Source of the DNA: a virus
IMG/VR virus record: IMGVR_UViG_3300013132_000048
Coordinates: 1 to 64,000 of that record
Length of the DNA: 64,000 bases
Direction: 5' to 3' (one strand)
The notes beneath the pieces are model-generated. The model was not told the origin of the DNA and made no database searches. It saw only the letters and a program-made list of their open reading frames with translations. Numbering within the stretch: position 1 is the stretch's first letter; each line of letters opens with the position of its first letter. Made by a program: the position numbers and the translations under genes. Shown piece after piece: positions 47,786-55,132 of this stretch.

Positions 47786-48115
47786 ATGGATCCAATAATA
47801 TTTTTGGTTATTGCAAGTTATTTTATAGTATTTTCAATGGGCTATATGATAGCTAAATCAAATAATCAATCTGTGTTAAATTTGAACAACGTTCAACAAG
47901 ATAAACCCGTTAGCTTCTTGGCTAAAACTGTTAAAGAAGAAAAAACTGGAAATAAAAAAATAGAAATTAATGAACGGAAGTTTATAACTGAAATAAAAAC
48001 TGATACTCTAGAGAAAAAGTTTAATGAATTAGGTAAGAAAATTGTTGCACAAGATGAATCTTTAAGTGCAAATGTTTCAAAACTTGCTTCATTAAAAAAA
48101 TCTAAAGAGGGTTGA
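47786..48115 (+). CDS. Small single-pass membrane protein with helical tail
   Basis: A 109-aa protein with one N-terminal transmembrane segment (FLVIASYFIVFSMGYMIA, about residues 6-23) and a charged, helical remainder with coiled-coil character. It starts 3 bases after the endolysin stop and ends about 56 bases before the actin-like gene. Two readings are possible: a lysis accessory protein (holin or spanin-like) because of the amidase, or a membrane anchor for the actin-like filament. No lipobox or second membrane segment is seen. Confidence 0.65.
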   Translation: MDPIIFLVIASYFIVFSMGYMIAKSNNQSVLNLNNVQQDKPVSFLAKTVKEEKTGNKKIEINERKFITEIKTDTLEKKFNELGKKIVAQDESLSANVSKLASLKKSKEG

Positions 48116-48171
48116 ACGTGGGATTTAAAATACCAGAAATAGAAGAAAAGAAACAAAAGAGGAGTAAAAAA

Positions 48172-49185
48172 ATGGCTAAGTTAGGTAAAGGCTTAGATGT
48201 TGGTACATCATTCGTTGTATTAGCATCTGAACATGATAAAGGTGCAGTAGAATATAAAGATTTTCGTGATGCATTCTATGTAATCAAACCAGCAACTCCA
48301 ATCGCTGCAAAGATGATTGAAAAGGGTCTTGCTGGTAAAACATTTGTAAAAGATGCAGATGGAACCTTTGTTATTCTTGGTAAAGATGCTATTGAAAAGG
48401 CTGTAGAACGTAATGATAGCGCAAAGCGTCCTATGTTCCGTGGCGTAGTATCATCTAAAGAAAAGGATGCTCGTAGAGTCCTTTCCTATATCCTTAAGGA
48501 AGTAGCAGGCGAACCAGCAGAACAAGGCGAAAAACTTGTATTCTGTATTCCAGCCCAGCCTATCGATCAAGAAGATGAAGAGTTTGACGTTGGATATCAT
48601 GAAGACGTTGTAAAGAAAGTTCTTTCTGATCTCGGGTATGCTCCAAGAGCTATCAATGAGGCAGAAGCACTTTGTTATTCAGAGCTTGAAAAAGATGATT
48701 ATACCGGCGTTGCCTTGTCATGGGGTGCTGGTATGGTTAACGTCTGCGTAATGCTTAACGGCGAACCTGTACTAACATTCTCTACTACCAAGAGTGGTGA
48801 CTGGATTGATCGTATGGCTGCTGTTGCTACTGGACAAACAGATAGCGTAGTTCAAGCTGAGAAAGAGGGCGGCGTATTTACAATTGGAGAACCTAATGAT
48901 AATCAGGTTCTTGCTGCTGTATCTTCGTATTACGAACGTCTTATTGATTATACCACAAAGCAGTTAGCGGCAGCTCTTGCAGATCATAAGGATCTTCCAA
49001 AGTTTAAGGATCCTCTACCAGTAGTAGTAGGAGGAGGAACTACCCAGGCTAAAGGCTTTGTTCCTGTCTTTGCAAAGAAGCTAGAAGAGAATGGTTTTCC
49101 AGTTGCCGTCAAAGAAGTAAGACACGCTTCTGATCCCCTTCACGCTGTTGCTAGGGGATGCCTTATTGCTAGTCAAATACTTTGA
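48172..49185 (+). CDS. Actin/ParM-like ATPase
   Basis: A 337-aa protein starting at ATG 48172, with AGGAG about 8 bases upstream; an in-frame GTG at 48118 would add 18 residues but lacks support. Actin-superfamily nucleotide motifs appear in order: phosphate-1 GLDVGTS (7-13), phosphate-2-like LSWGAGMVNV (182-191), and adenosine motif VVVGGGTTQAKG (284-295). NEAEALCYSEL fits the connecting region. Codon use is less AT-biased than in neighbours, suggesting high expression, and a strong terminator follows. It could form filaments that position or segregate phage DNA, or act as a non-filamentous actin-fold ATPase; filament formation is not provable from sequence. Confidence 0.75.
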   Translation: MAKLGKGLDVGTSFVVLASEHDKGAVEYKDFRDAFYVIKPATPIAAKMIEKGLAGKTFVKDADGTFVILGKDAIEKAVERNDSAKRPMFRGVVSSKEKDARRVLSYILKEVAGEPAEQGEKLVFCIPAQPIDQEDEEFDVGYHEDVVKKVLSDLGYAPRAINEAEALCYSELEKDDYTGVALSWGAGMVNVCVMLNGEPVLTFSTTKSGDWIDRMAAVATGQTDSVVQAEKEGGVFTIGEPNDNQVLAAVSSYYERLIDYTTKQLAAALADHKDLPKFKDPLPVVVGGGTTQAKGFVPVFAKKLEENGFPVAVKEVRHASDPLHAVARGCLIASQIL

Positions 49186-49204
49186 CATAATCTAATGTAT
49201 GAAA

Positions 49205-49232
49205 TAAAGGACTGCGAAAGCAGTCCTTTTTC
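49205..49232 (+). terminator. Intrinsic terminator after the actin-like gene
   Basis: A hairpin with arms AAGGACTGC and GCAGTCCTT around a GAAA tetraloop is followed by T-residues, 20 bases after the actin-like gene's stop. The GNRA-type loop and perfect stem make it a strong terminator. It insulates the highly expressed-looking actin-like gene from the next gene. Confidence 0.88.
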
Positions 49233-49256
49233 ATTTGTAGAAAATATTTATTGGAC

Positions 49257-50294
49257 ATGAACAAAGATTCTTTAAAAGAAATTGTTAAAGAGATGATTGT
49301 CAAAGAGTTTATGGCAATTAGCATGGGCGGAGGAAGTTTAGTTCCTTCTGGACAAATCGCAGGAGGACCAGCTTTACCTATTGGCATGGGAGTTACAATT
49401 CCAAAAGATATTACACCTCCTGCTGGTAGAAGAAAGAAAAGAAGAAAGAAAAGAAAACTTAATGAAGCTAATTCTGTTATTGGAATGAATTTGGCAGCAT
49501 GGGGAGTGGACACTCCTGAACAATTGTTTGGAAGTAATTTTTATACGGATCCAGATACAGAAATGTATTCAGATAATGATGAGACTAATATTCCAAATAA
49601 TAAACCTGCAAAAAAAAGCAATGCACATAAACTAAATCCAAATAAAGATAGATTATCTTCCAAAAAGAATAGTATAAATTCAGACAAAGAAAGTAAAATA
49701 CTAAAAACAAGTTCTGAAAAACCTTTAAAATTAAAAAGCAATAATCCATTTCATAAATTAATGTGGGCTGGCGATGCACCTATCCCAAATATTTTAAAAG
49801 TAAAATATGTTATATTAGAGAATACTATAAAAGAAAATGAACAATATTTTGGTACTTCTGGCAATAATCAAGCTATATGTCATCTAGACAAAAATATTTC
49901 CGAGCAAGTAAAAGATGCATTGACTAATTTCCTGCAATTCTGTCAAGCAATGTTAGGCATCAAGATATTCCCAGAAATCTATATTCTATCTGAAAGAATG
50001 CCTGGAATGACAACAGGTGCATATCTTCCAAGTAAAAGAATAGTTTTGGCTCTAGCTGAAAATAGATTGATGATTGATGTATTTAGAACAATTGCTCATG
50101 AATTAACTCATTGTAAGCAGCATGAACGTGGAGAATTAGATAATTTACCTGAACGTAAAGGTGAAGATGACATGAGTGATGTTAATACGCCATATGAAAA
50201 TGAAGCTTATATGAATTCAGGAAATTTCTCAAAAGCTTGGGCAAGACTTTATAAAAACATGACAAGAGATGAAATATTTTCCGCCACAATGTGA
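49257..50294 (+). CDS. HExxH zinc metallopeptidase-like protein
   Basis: A 345-aa protein from ATG 49257 (a TTG at 49251 is possible). It begins with an amphipathic helix (NKDSLKEIVKEMIVKEF), has a basic stretch (AGRRKKRRKKRK) and a Lys/Ser/Asn-rich linker (about 110-165), and ends in a domain with AHELTHCKQHE, where His281, Glu282 and His285 form HExxH. A zinc protease or a structural zincin fold is likely. Similar short N-terminal helices occur at 51115. Substrate unknown; prohead or host protein processing are only guesses. Confidence 0.6.
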   Translation: MNKDSLKEIVKEMIVKEFMAISMGGGSLVPSGQIAGGPALPIGMGVTIPKDITPPAGRRKKRRKKRKLNEANSVIGMNLAAWGVDTPEQLFGSNFYTDPDTEMYSDNDETNIPNNKPAKKSNAHKLNPNKDRLSSKKNSINSDKESKILKTSSEKPLKLKSNNPFHKLMWAGDAPIPNILKVKYVILENTIKENEQYFGTSGNNQAICHLDKNISEQVKDALTNFLQFCQAMLGIKIFPEIYILSERMPGMTTGAYLPSKRIVLALAENRLMIDVFRTIAHELTHCKQHERGELDNLPERKGEDDMSDVNTPYENEAYMNSGNFSKAWARLYKNMTRDEIFSATM

Positions 50295-50316
50295 ATTATG
50301 AAATAATAAAACTTTA

Positions 50317-50339
50317 TCCATATATTTATGAATATGGAG
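50317..50339 (+). promoter_or_regulatory. Hairpin that could hide the protease ribosome site
   Basis: Arms TCCATAT (50317-50323) and ATATGGA (50332-50338) are perfect complements around an 8-base loop. The 3' arm contains most of the GGAG (50336-50339) that serves the ATG at 50352. In the folded state the ribosome site would be paired. A translational switch or timing control is inferred; the 7-bp stem is AT-rich and only moderately stable. Confidence 0.4.
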
Positions 50340-50351
50340 TAAAAAATATAA

Positions 50352-51128
50352 ATGAGATTTATTGTTGATTTATCATTAAGATTACTGACACTCGTTTATA
50401 TCACGTTTTTAGCCTCCTGCAATCAAAATCAAAGAACTCTAAACCATATTGGTACCCCGGAGTTAAACCTTGCTTTAGAATCTACAATAGCTTTTATTGC
50501 AGAAAGAAATTCTTCAGATATAAGAAGGACCGTTGATATTACTTGTTCTGGATTTTTCATCGATGAACGACTTATTTTAAGTGCTTTACACTGTTTTCAA
50601 AGTACAAGAGTCTTTATTCTTCCTACTGGAGAATTGGTACAGATACCAACAATCTTAGATCCTACGGGAAGAGAATTTCAATTTGTTTATCGGAATCAAA
50701 TTGATCAAAGTTCTCTTATCATTCTTAATGAAGAAATTAATATTGCAAGTGTTGTTGCGGTTGATTTAGAAATGGATTTAGCGTTATTATCTCTTACAGA
50801 AAACACAAGATCTAGCAATGCATATTTATCGGTTTCTGATTTTGAACCACAGATAGTAGATACTGTGTATACAATAGGACATCCAATTGAGTTAGCTTGG
50901 TCTATTTCCAATGGAATTATTTCTAGAATATTGTCAGATAGAAATGTAATACAAACAAATATTACAATTGTTGGTGGATATTCTGGTGGTCCGTTACTAA
51001 ATATTAGAGGCGAAGTTATTGGCGTTGCTGATTCTTATATCAGAAATGTCTCACAAGTTTCTTTCTTTATCAGCAGGCAAAGAATTCAAAATTTCTTACA
51101 AAGTTATCGTTCACATGCATCAAGATAA
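50352..51128 (+). CDS. Secreted lipoprotein, trypsin-like serine protease
   Basis: A 258-aa protein with a signal peptide (LRLLTLVYITFLASC) ending in a lipobox LASC with Cys23. The mature part has the chymotrypsin-fold triad: His80 in LSALHCF, Asp142 in LEMDLALLS, and Ser211 in GGYSGGPLLN, all in canonical contexts. It should be exported, lipid-modified and anchored in the host envelope, with an active protease domain outside the cytoplasm. This is uncommon for a phage. Roles in superinfection exclusion, receptor removal or lysis are possible. It overlaps the next gene by 14 bases. Confidence 0.75.
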   Translation: MRFIVDLSLRLLTLVYITFLASCNQNQRTLNHIGTPELNLALESTIAFIAERNSSDIRRTVDITCSGFFIDERLILSALHCFQSTRVFILPTGELVQIPTILDPTGREFQFVYRNQIDQSSLIILNEEINIASVVAVDLEMDLALLSLTENTRSSNAYLSVSDFEPQIVDTVYTIGHPIELAWSISNGIISRILSDRNVIQTNITIVGGYSGGPLLNIRGEVIGVADSYIRNVSQVSFFISRQRIQNFLQSYRSHASR

Positions 51129-51360
51129 AAAAATATTGAAAGAATTCATTAGATTGATTATAGAGAATGTTTTGGACAAGATGGGTGCCCAACATGTTAG
51201 CTCTTCTATTCGTGGCTCCTGGTTCCCTGTATACGCTTACAGAGGGGATCCCGGAGTTGCCCGCCATCGAGAAGTCATGAGAAAAGTAAGAAAAAATTTA
51301 CAAAGAAAAGCTTATTCTCACGATCCTCCAAGAATGGGATTAACTGATATAAAAGAATAA
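51115..51360 (+). CDS. Small basic hypothetical protein
   Basis: An 81-aa protein from ATG 51115, overlapping the protease gene end by 14 bases. It starts with a helix (KKILKEFIRLIIENVLDKMG) similar in style to that of the 49257 product and continues into a basic stretch with RGSWFPVYAYRGDPG and RKVRKNLQRKAYSHDPP. No family is recognised. An upstream start at 51019 would lie deep in the protease frame and is rejected. Confidence 0.55.
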   Translation: MHQDKKILKEFIRLIIENVLDKMGAQHVSSSIRGSWFPVYAYRGDPGVARHREVMRKVRKNLQRKAYSHDPPRMGLTDIKE

Positions 51361-51382
51361 TATATCGTGTTATCATAGTTGC

Positions 51383-51733
51383 ATGATAAATTGGGTAAAA
51401 AACTTCTTTTCCAGTAAACCTATAACTAAAGAAAAAAGTTTAAAAACTATTGCAAAAATTGCAAAAGATTTAGTTGTAGGCGATGATATTATAGTCTTTT
51501 TTAAAGACCCAAATAGAATTTTTTCTCCTCATCCACCAGCAAGATGGAATTTAAGTGAAGAAGAAAACAAATCTGGAAAATTAAAAGGTACAGTTACTTT
51601 AATATTAGAAGAATCAAATACTGTGACCGGTTTAGAATTATCCTGTATTTGCATTAGCAAAAATCAAAATAAATGGAGAAGTACTGTATTTTTCTTAGAT
51701 GAAATACAAGATATTGAAGTGTTGAAAGCATAA
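51383..51733 (+). CDS. Small hypothetical protein
   Basis: A 116-aa protein starting MINWVKNFFSSKPITKEKS, with an amphipathic N-terminal helix and a beta-rich body (VGDDIIVFFKD, KGTVTLILEES). No catalytic motif and no family recognised. No clear ribosome site precedes the ATG. It sits between a small basic protein and the thyX-linked 85-aa gene. Confidence 0.55.
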   Translation: MINWVKNFFSSKPITKEKSLKTIAKIAKDLVVGDDIIVFFKDPNRIFSPHPPARWNLSEEENKSGKLKGTVTLILEESNTVTGLELSCICISKNQNKWRSTVFFLDEIQDIEVLKA

Positions 51734-51742
51734 GGATATAAT

Positions 51743-52000
51743 ATGAAGACATTACACATTCACGCTCAATATGATCAGCACCTTGAAGCACGCATCTCTG
51801 GAACTAGAGAAGCCTTAGAGGCACTCCAGAAAGCCATTAATCAACTTATATCTTCTGACAAATCAGAGAAAGAAGTTATTATTGAAATGGAATGTCGTGA
51901 TGGCGAATCATATGAACTTACGTTGCAAATGAAATCAGATTTAGAAAGTGATAATCTCCCTTATATTTCATGGGGGAAATGGGATGGAGAAAGCGTATGA
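51743..52000 (+). CDS. Small hypothetical protein coupled to thyX
   Basis: An 85-aa protein with an alpha/beta pattern (HIHAQYDQHLEARISGTREA, then EVIIEMECRDGESYELTL). A good ribosome site (AAGGATATAAT) precedes the ATG. Its TGA overlaps the thyX start (ATGA), so the two are likely co-translated. The family is not recognised; a role with nucleotide synthesis is possible only by context. Confidence 0.6.
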   Translation: MKTLHIHAQYDQHLEARISGTREALEALQKAINQLISSDKSEKEVIIEMECRDGESYELTLQMKSDLESDNLPYISWGKWDGESV

Positions 52001-53760
52001 AAGAAAAACATCAAAACAAAGTAGAACTCCTAGGACATTATGGAGGGGATTTAAGTCATGCTCAATCAGCTTGGACAAGCACCGTTAGAAATATTGATGA
52101 AGCCAAGATGAATAGAATGCCGGCTCTATTAAAAATGCTTGCAGAAAATCATCACGAAACTCCATTTGAGAAATCCAGCCTTCATTTCCTCGTAACAACC
52201 GAGGTTGCATCGCATGTGCAAATTCTAAAACATAGAATTGGCGTATCTTGTCTTGCCGGGGATACTAAGATTTATATTCCCGTTCCTGGTGGTGGAGTAA
52301 AGAAAATAACATTGGAAGAACTTTATGAGCGTCAAGAAGGCGGTATCTTGTCTAAAAGCAAGAACCAAAAGTCGTACAAAAGGCATGACCCAAGAAAACT
52401 TTCCGTTCGCACAAGAGAAGACGGATCATCCTTGGTTACTAAATCAAAAATAAATAAAGTCTTTTATAATGGAATGCGAGACGTATTCGAATTTACTACC
52501 TCAAGCGGAAAGTCAATAAGAGCCACATTCGATCATAAATTTGCCACTCCTGATGGGTGGCAAGAGATTGGTAAATATCTAGGCGTTGAACTAACGGGAA
52601 GTTTGGCTACGATGAAGCATCCCGGACCAGTAGCTACTAATGGAGTTAGAATAGAAGTTCCGGAGTATCCTTATACGTTCAGAAGCTGGTGGGAACAGTA
52701 TGAAAACAAATATACTAGAATGGAAGTTGCATCATTAACTGGTATGTCATATCCTAATGTTAAAAAGTGGGGTTATATCTTTAACATTACATTCAAACTC
52801 GACAACAATAAGGATTTCAAGAAAGACATGATTCCTTGGAACTATAAAAAAACTGGCTATACAGTTAACAGGAAAAAGCATGGTTTGAGTTCAAATATCA
52901 ACAAAAACCTTTCATATAAGTCTTGGCGTGCTAGTGTAGGAAATTGGACACGCCAGCAACTTCCTACTCTGTTAGAGAAATTTCATCATACATGTCAAGC
53001 ACAGCTAGGAGAATGTTCAAGAGACTTTGTGTGTCATCACGTAGTTCCGGTTTCGGTTGATCCATCAATAGCAACAAACATAGAAAATCTAGCTTTGGTA
53101 TGCTCTTCTTGTCATAAATTTATTCATAAAACAACAGCCAACGAAATATCATATGCCGAATCTTTCCGGAAACAGGATATGAAAACAGTATTTTCTAATC
53201 GAAAGCCTAAGACCGGTCGAAAGCTAGCTTTCGACTATGAAGATATTATCAAAGTTAAATACTGCGGTTTACAGAAAGTATATGACTTGGAAGTTGATAA
53301 AACCCATTGTTACGTTGCCAATGGTTTTCTTGTACATAACTGTAATGGCGAAAGCGCACGCTATAAGGAGCTTAAAGACGACAAATACTACGTCCCCCAG
53401 GATTGGGACGACCAGGAAGTAAACCTTTATATAGAGCATATGGAGGGCAGTCTTAAGAGCTACCATGAGTGTCTAAATCGTCTTGTAGCCAAGGGTGTCT
53501 CTCGCAAGAGAGCCAAAGAGAGTGCAAGACTATATTTGCCATATGGTAATCAATTAACGGCTGATGTTATGTTTAACTTCCGTTCATTTGCTCATTTCCT
53601 TGGGTTAAGATATTCTACTCATGCTCAAGTTGAGATTAGGGAGATCGCCAGACAGATGCTTGAACAGGTGGTTAATATAGAAGGGGATCCTTTCCATCAT
53701 ACGCTACGTGCATTTAAGTTAGTAGATGAAAATGGTAAGATAAGAGAACCTTTTGAATGA
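51997..53760 (+). CDS. thyX: Flavin-dependent thymidylate synthase with an HNH intein
   Basis: The precursor is 587 aa from ATG 51997 (GGAG upstream, ATGA overlap with the previous gene). Removing the intein at 52249-53340 leaves a 223-aa ThyX, a normal length. Joined exteins restore the ThyX signature as KHRIGVS plus CNGESARY, followed by KELKDDKYYVPQDW; the C-terminal part includes FNFRSFAHFLGLRYSTHAQVEIR. The first residue of the motif is Lys rather than Arg, a form I associate with phage ThyX. The enzyme makes dTMP from dUMP with FAD and methylene-tetrahydrofolate, complementing the reductase genes. Confidence 0.88.
   Translation: MKEKHQNKVELLGHYGGDLSHAQSAWTSTVRNIDEAKMNRMPALLKMLAENHHETPFEKSSLHFLVTTEVASHVQILKHRIGVSCLAGDTKIYIPVPGGGVKKITLEELYERQEGGILSKSKNQKSYKRHDPRKLSVRTREDGSSLVTKSKINKVFYNGMRDVFEFTTSSGKSIRATFDHKFATPDGWQEIGKYLGVELTGSLATMKHPGPVATNGVRIEVPEYPYTFRSWWEQYENKYTRMEVASLTGMSYPNVKKWGYIFNITFKLDNNKDFKKDMIPWNYKKTGYTVNRKKHGLSSNINKNLSYKSWRASVGNWTRQQLPTLLEKFHHTCQAQLGECSRDFVCHHVVPVSVDPSIATNIENLALVCSSCHKFIHKTTANEISYAESFRKQDMKTVFSNRKPKTGRKLAFDYEDIIKVKYCGLQKVYDLEVDKTHCYVANGFLVHNCNGESARYKELKDDKYYVPQDWDDQEVNLYIEHMEGSLKSYHECLNRLVAKGVSRKRAKESARLYLPYGNQLTADVMFNFRSFAHFLGLRYSTHAQVEIREIARQMLEQVVNIEGDPFHHTLRAFKLVDENGKIREPFE
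52249..53340 (+). mobile_element. ThyX intein with HNH endonuclease
   Basis: 364 residues inserted between Ser and Cys inside the ThyX signature. Splicing motifs are the N-terminal Cys in CLAGDTKIY, block B with ATFDHKFATPDGW, and the C-terminal FLVHN before Cys +1 (His-Asn). The endonuclease part is HNH instead of LAGLIDADG: FVCHHVVPVSVD, then ENLALVCSSCHKFIHK, with an upstream CQAQLGEC pair that may bind zinc. A segment MEVASLTGMSYPNVKKWG looks like a helix-turn-helix. HNH inteins are much rarer than LAGLIDADG ones. Confidence 0.9.
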
Positions 53761-53764
53761 TATA

Positions 53765-54031
53765 TCAGAGCATTTCACGCCAAGATATAGAAGCAAAGTA
53801 ATCAACGTTTGAGCCACCACTATCAATACGGGTAACAGCTAATACAACTTGGTCTAGAGTATTACTAACGTCAGCAGACATAACAAGAAGAGATGTTAAA
53901 TCTCCGGCAGTTGTTGTAGTAACTGTATTTCCTTGTCCCACAACATAACCGCTTTTTATTACTGTACCGCCAGATACAGTATTTGTTCTGCCACCCTCAA
54001 CTCCTGTATCTATTGGTATATTAAATGCCAT
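53765..54031 (-). CDS. Small hypothetical beta-rich protein on the minus strand
   Basis: An 88-aa protein from an ATG at 54031-54029, starting MAFNIPIDTGVEGGRTN; a longer start exists but lacks support. Composition is Thr/Val/Ser/Gly-rich and beta-like, with no cysteine or membrane segment. A GGAA stretch lies 7 bases upstream. It is convergent with thyX, 4 bases away, and divergent from the fragment at 54106. It could be a small virion decoration-type protein; no family is recognised. Confidence 0.55.
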   Translation of the reverse strand: MAFNIPIDTGVEGGRTNTVSGGTVIKSGYVVGQGNTVTTTTAGDLTSLLVMSADVSNTLDQVVLAVTRIDSGGSNVDYFASISWREML

Positions 54032-54105
54032 ATATGTTCCAGAATTATATATTATAAATATATTCACAAAAGAGATAAGATAGTTCTAATCATAAAGAGG
54101 AAAGA
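54032..54105. promoter_or_regulatory. Divergent intergenic region with TATAAATA box
   Basis: The 74-base gap lies between two divergent starts (54031 minus, 54106 plus), so promoters in both directions are expected. A TATAAATA octamer at 54053-54060, identical to the T4 late promoter core, points toward 54106 at a 45-base distance, and AAAGAGGAAAGA directly precedes that ATG. In DNA this AT-rich the octamer can occur by chance, so promoter function is inference. Confidence 0.35.
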
Positions 54106-54198
54106 ATGGGAAAATATAAAGAACTTGCAGAACAGATTGGAAATCTTGTAGACCAAAAAAATGCAGCATGTTATGTTTGTTTTGTAAAGCTACAGTAA
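54106..54198 (+). pseudogene. 5' fragment of a gene paralogous to the one at 54777
   Basis: A 30-codon frame with an excellent ribosome site (GAGGAAAGA) reads MGKYKELAEQIGNLVDQKNA and stops at TAA 54196. The first 21 residues align without gaps to MKNYQELAKDVADLVTEKQK of the intact gene at 54777, with 9 identities in 21 and mostly conservative changes; a Phe at position 26 also matches. The homology then fades and the frame ends 9 bases before an HNH-type endonuclease gene. It is read as the stump of a gene broken by the endonuclease insertion, diverged enough at DNA level not to be a recent local duplicate. Confidence 0.6.
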
Positions 54199-54207
54199 AT
54201 TACTGAT

Positions 54208-54780
54208 ATGATTTGTATTAAATGTAATCTTGAAAAACCAAATAATGAATTCTGTAAAAAATGTTCAGCAAAATCTGGTTTCTCCAGTATTTGCAAACTT
54301 TGTCAAAGCATATATCACAAAAAACGTTACAAAGACAATCGAAAACAAATAAGAGAGTATGCAAAATCTTATTATAAAGAGAATAAAGAGTTAATTTTAC
54401 AAAAAGTCAAACGATATAGGGACCAACCAGAAATAAAAGCTAAACGAAGAAAAAAAATAAAACAAGATAAATTGGAAAACGTTGCCATATATTTGTGGAA
54501 ATATGCAAAAAGACGAGCAAAAGAAAAACAATTGCCGGTCACACTTGTATTAGAAGATATAAAAGTCCCAGAATATTGTCCAGTATTAGGTTTTAAACTT
54601 ATACCAGGAGAAGGTAAAGTGCATGATGCTTCCCCAACACTTGATAAGATAATACCATCATTAGGATATATACCAGGCAATATTATTGTAATGTCTAAAA
54701 AAGCAAATACTCTGAAAAGTAATGGAACTTTAGAAGAGCATAAAAAATTAGTAAAATGGATGGAAGAACAAAAATTATGA
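54208..54780 (+). CDS. Free-standing HNH-type homing endonuclease
   Basis: A 190-aa protein with an N-terminal zinc-ribbon-like module (CIKCNLEKP, FCKKC, ICKLCQ), a basic helical middle, and a C-terminal domain with YCPVLGFKL, SPTLDKIIPSLGYIPGN and SKKANTLKSNGTLEEH. That order is characteristic of a phage HNH-variant family in which the Leu-Asp-Lys and Gly-Tyr-x-x-Gly-Asn segments build the active site. It lies between a truncated and an intact copy of one gene and overlaps the intact one by 4 bases (ATGA). No ribosome site is visible. Confidence 0.7.
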   Translation: MICIKCNLEKPNNEFCKKCSAKSGFSSICKLCQSIYHKKRYKDNRKQIREYAKSYYKENKELILQKVKRYRDQPEIKAKRRKKIKQDKLENVAIYLWKYAKRRAKEKQLPVTLVLEDIKVPEYCPVLGFKLIPGEGKVHDASPTLDKIIPSLGYIPGNIIVMSKKANTLKSNGTLEEHKKLVKWMEEQKL

Positions 54781-55073
54781 AAAATTATCAGGAATTAGCA
54801 AAAGATGTTGCAGATTTAGTAACAGAAAAACAAAAAGCTTATGGAAATTCTTTCGATCAGGCTGGAGACTTCTTGAAATTATTATATCCGAATGGAATTC
54901 CAGTAGACTCTTATACGGATGCTTTATGCATAGTTCGTATTTTTGACAAGCTTAAAAGATTAGGAAATTCAAGTAATCTACCTGTTAATGAAGGTAAAAT
55001 AGATGCTTGGAAAGATATTGTAGGATATGGTTTACTTGGATTACACAAAGACTCTACGCCAAAAAAAGAATGA
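54777..55073 (+). CDS. Small Nmad1/DUF1599-like protein
   Basis: A 98-aa helical protein from ATG 54777, overlapping the endonuclease stop. The conserved pattern EKQKAYGNSFDQAG, YTDALCIVRIFDKLKRLG and DAWKDIVGYGLLGL resembles the DUF1599/nucleotide-modification-associated domain 1 family of phages. A role in nucleotide or base modification has been proposed for that family, but not shown by this sequence. Its N-terminus is mirrored by the fragment at 54106. The endonuclease appears to have placed itself directly before this copy. Confidence 0.6.
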   Translation: MKNYQELAKDVADLVTEKQKAYGNSFDQAGDFLKLLYPNGIPVDSYTDALCIVRIFDKLKRLGNSSNLPVNEGKIDAWKDIVGYGLLGLHKDSTPKKE

Positions 55074-55132
55074 CGTATATTTTCTACATACTGTTTGATA
55101 TTATAGATTAAACATCTAACGAAAGAAAACAA

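Noticed and set aside
48118-48171. GTG start that would extend the actin-like protein by 18 residues
   Set aside because: The ATG at 48172 has a near-perfect AGGAG at good distance and directly precedes the conserved GLDVGTS motif; the extension is charged and unlike the family.
51019-51114. Upstream start extending the 81-aa protein into the protease gene
   Set aside because: The extension would overlap the catalytic-serine region of the protease by over 100 bases without a ribosome site; ATG at 51115 is sufficient.
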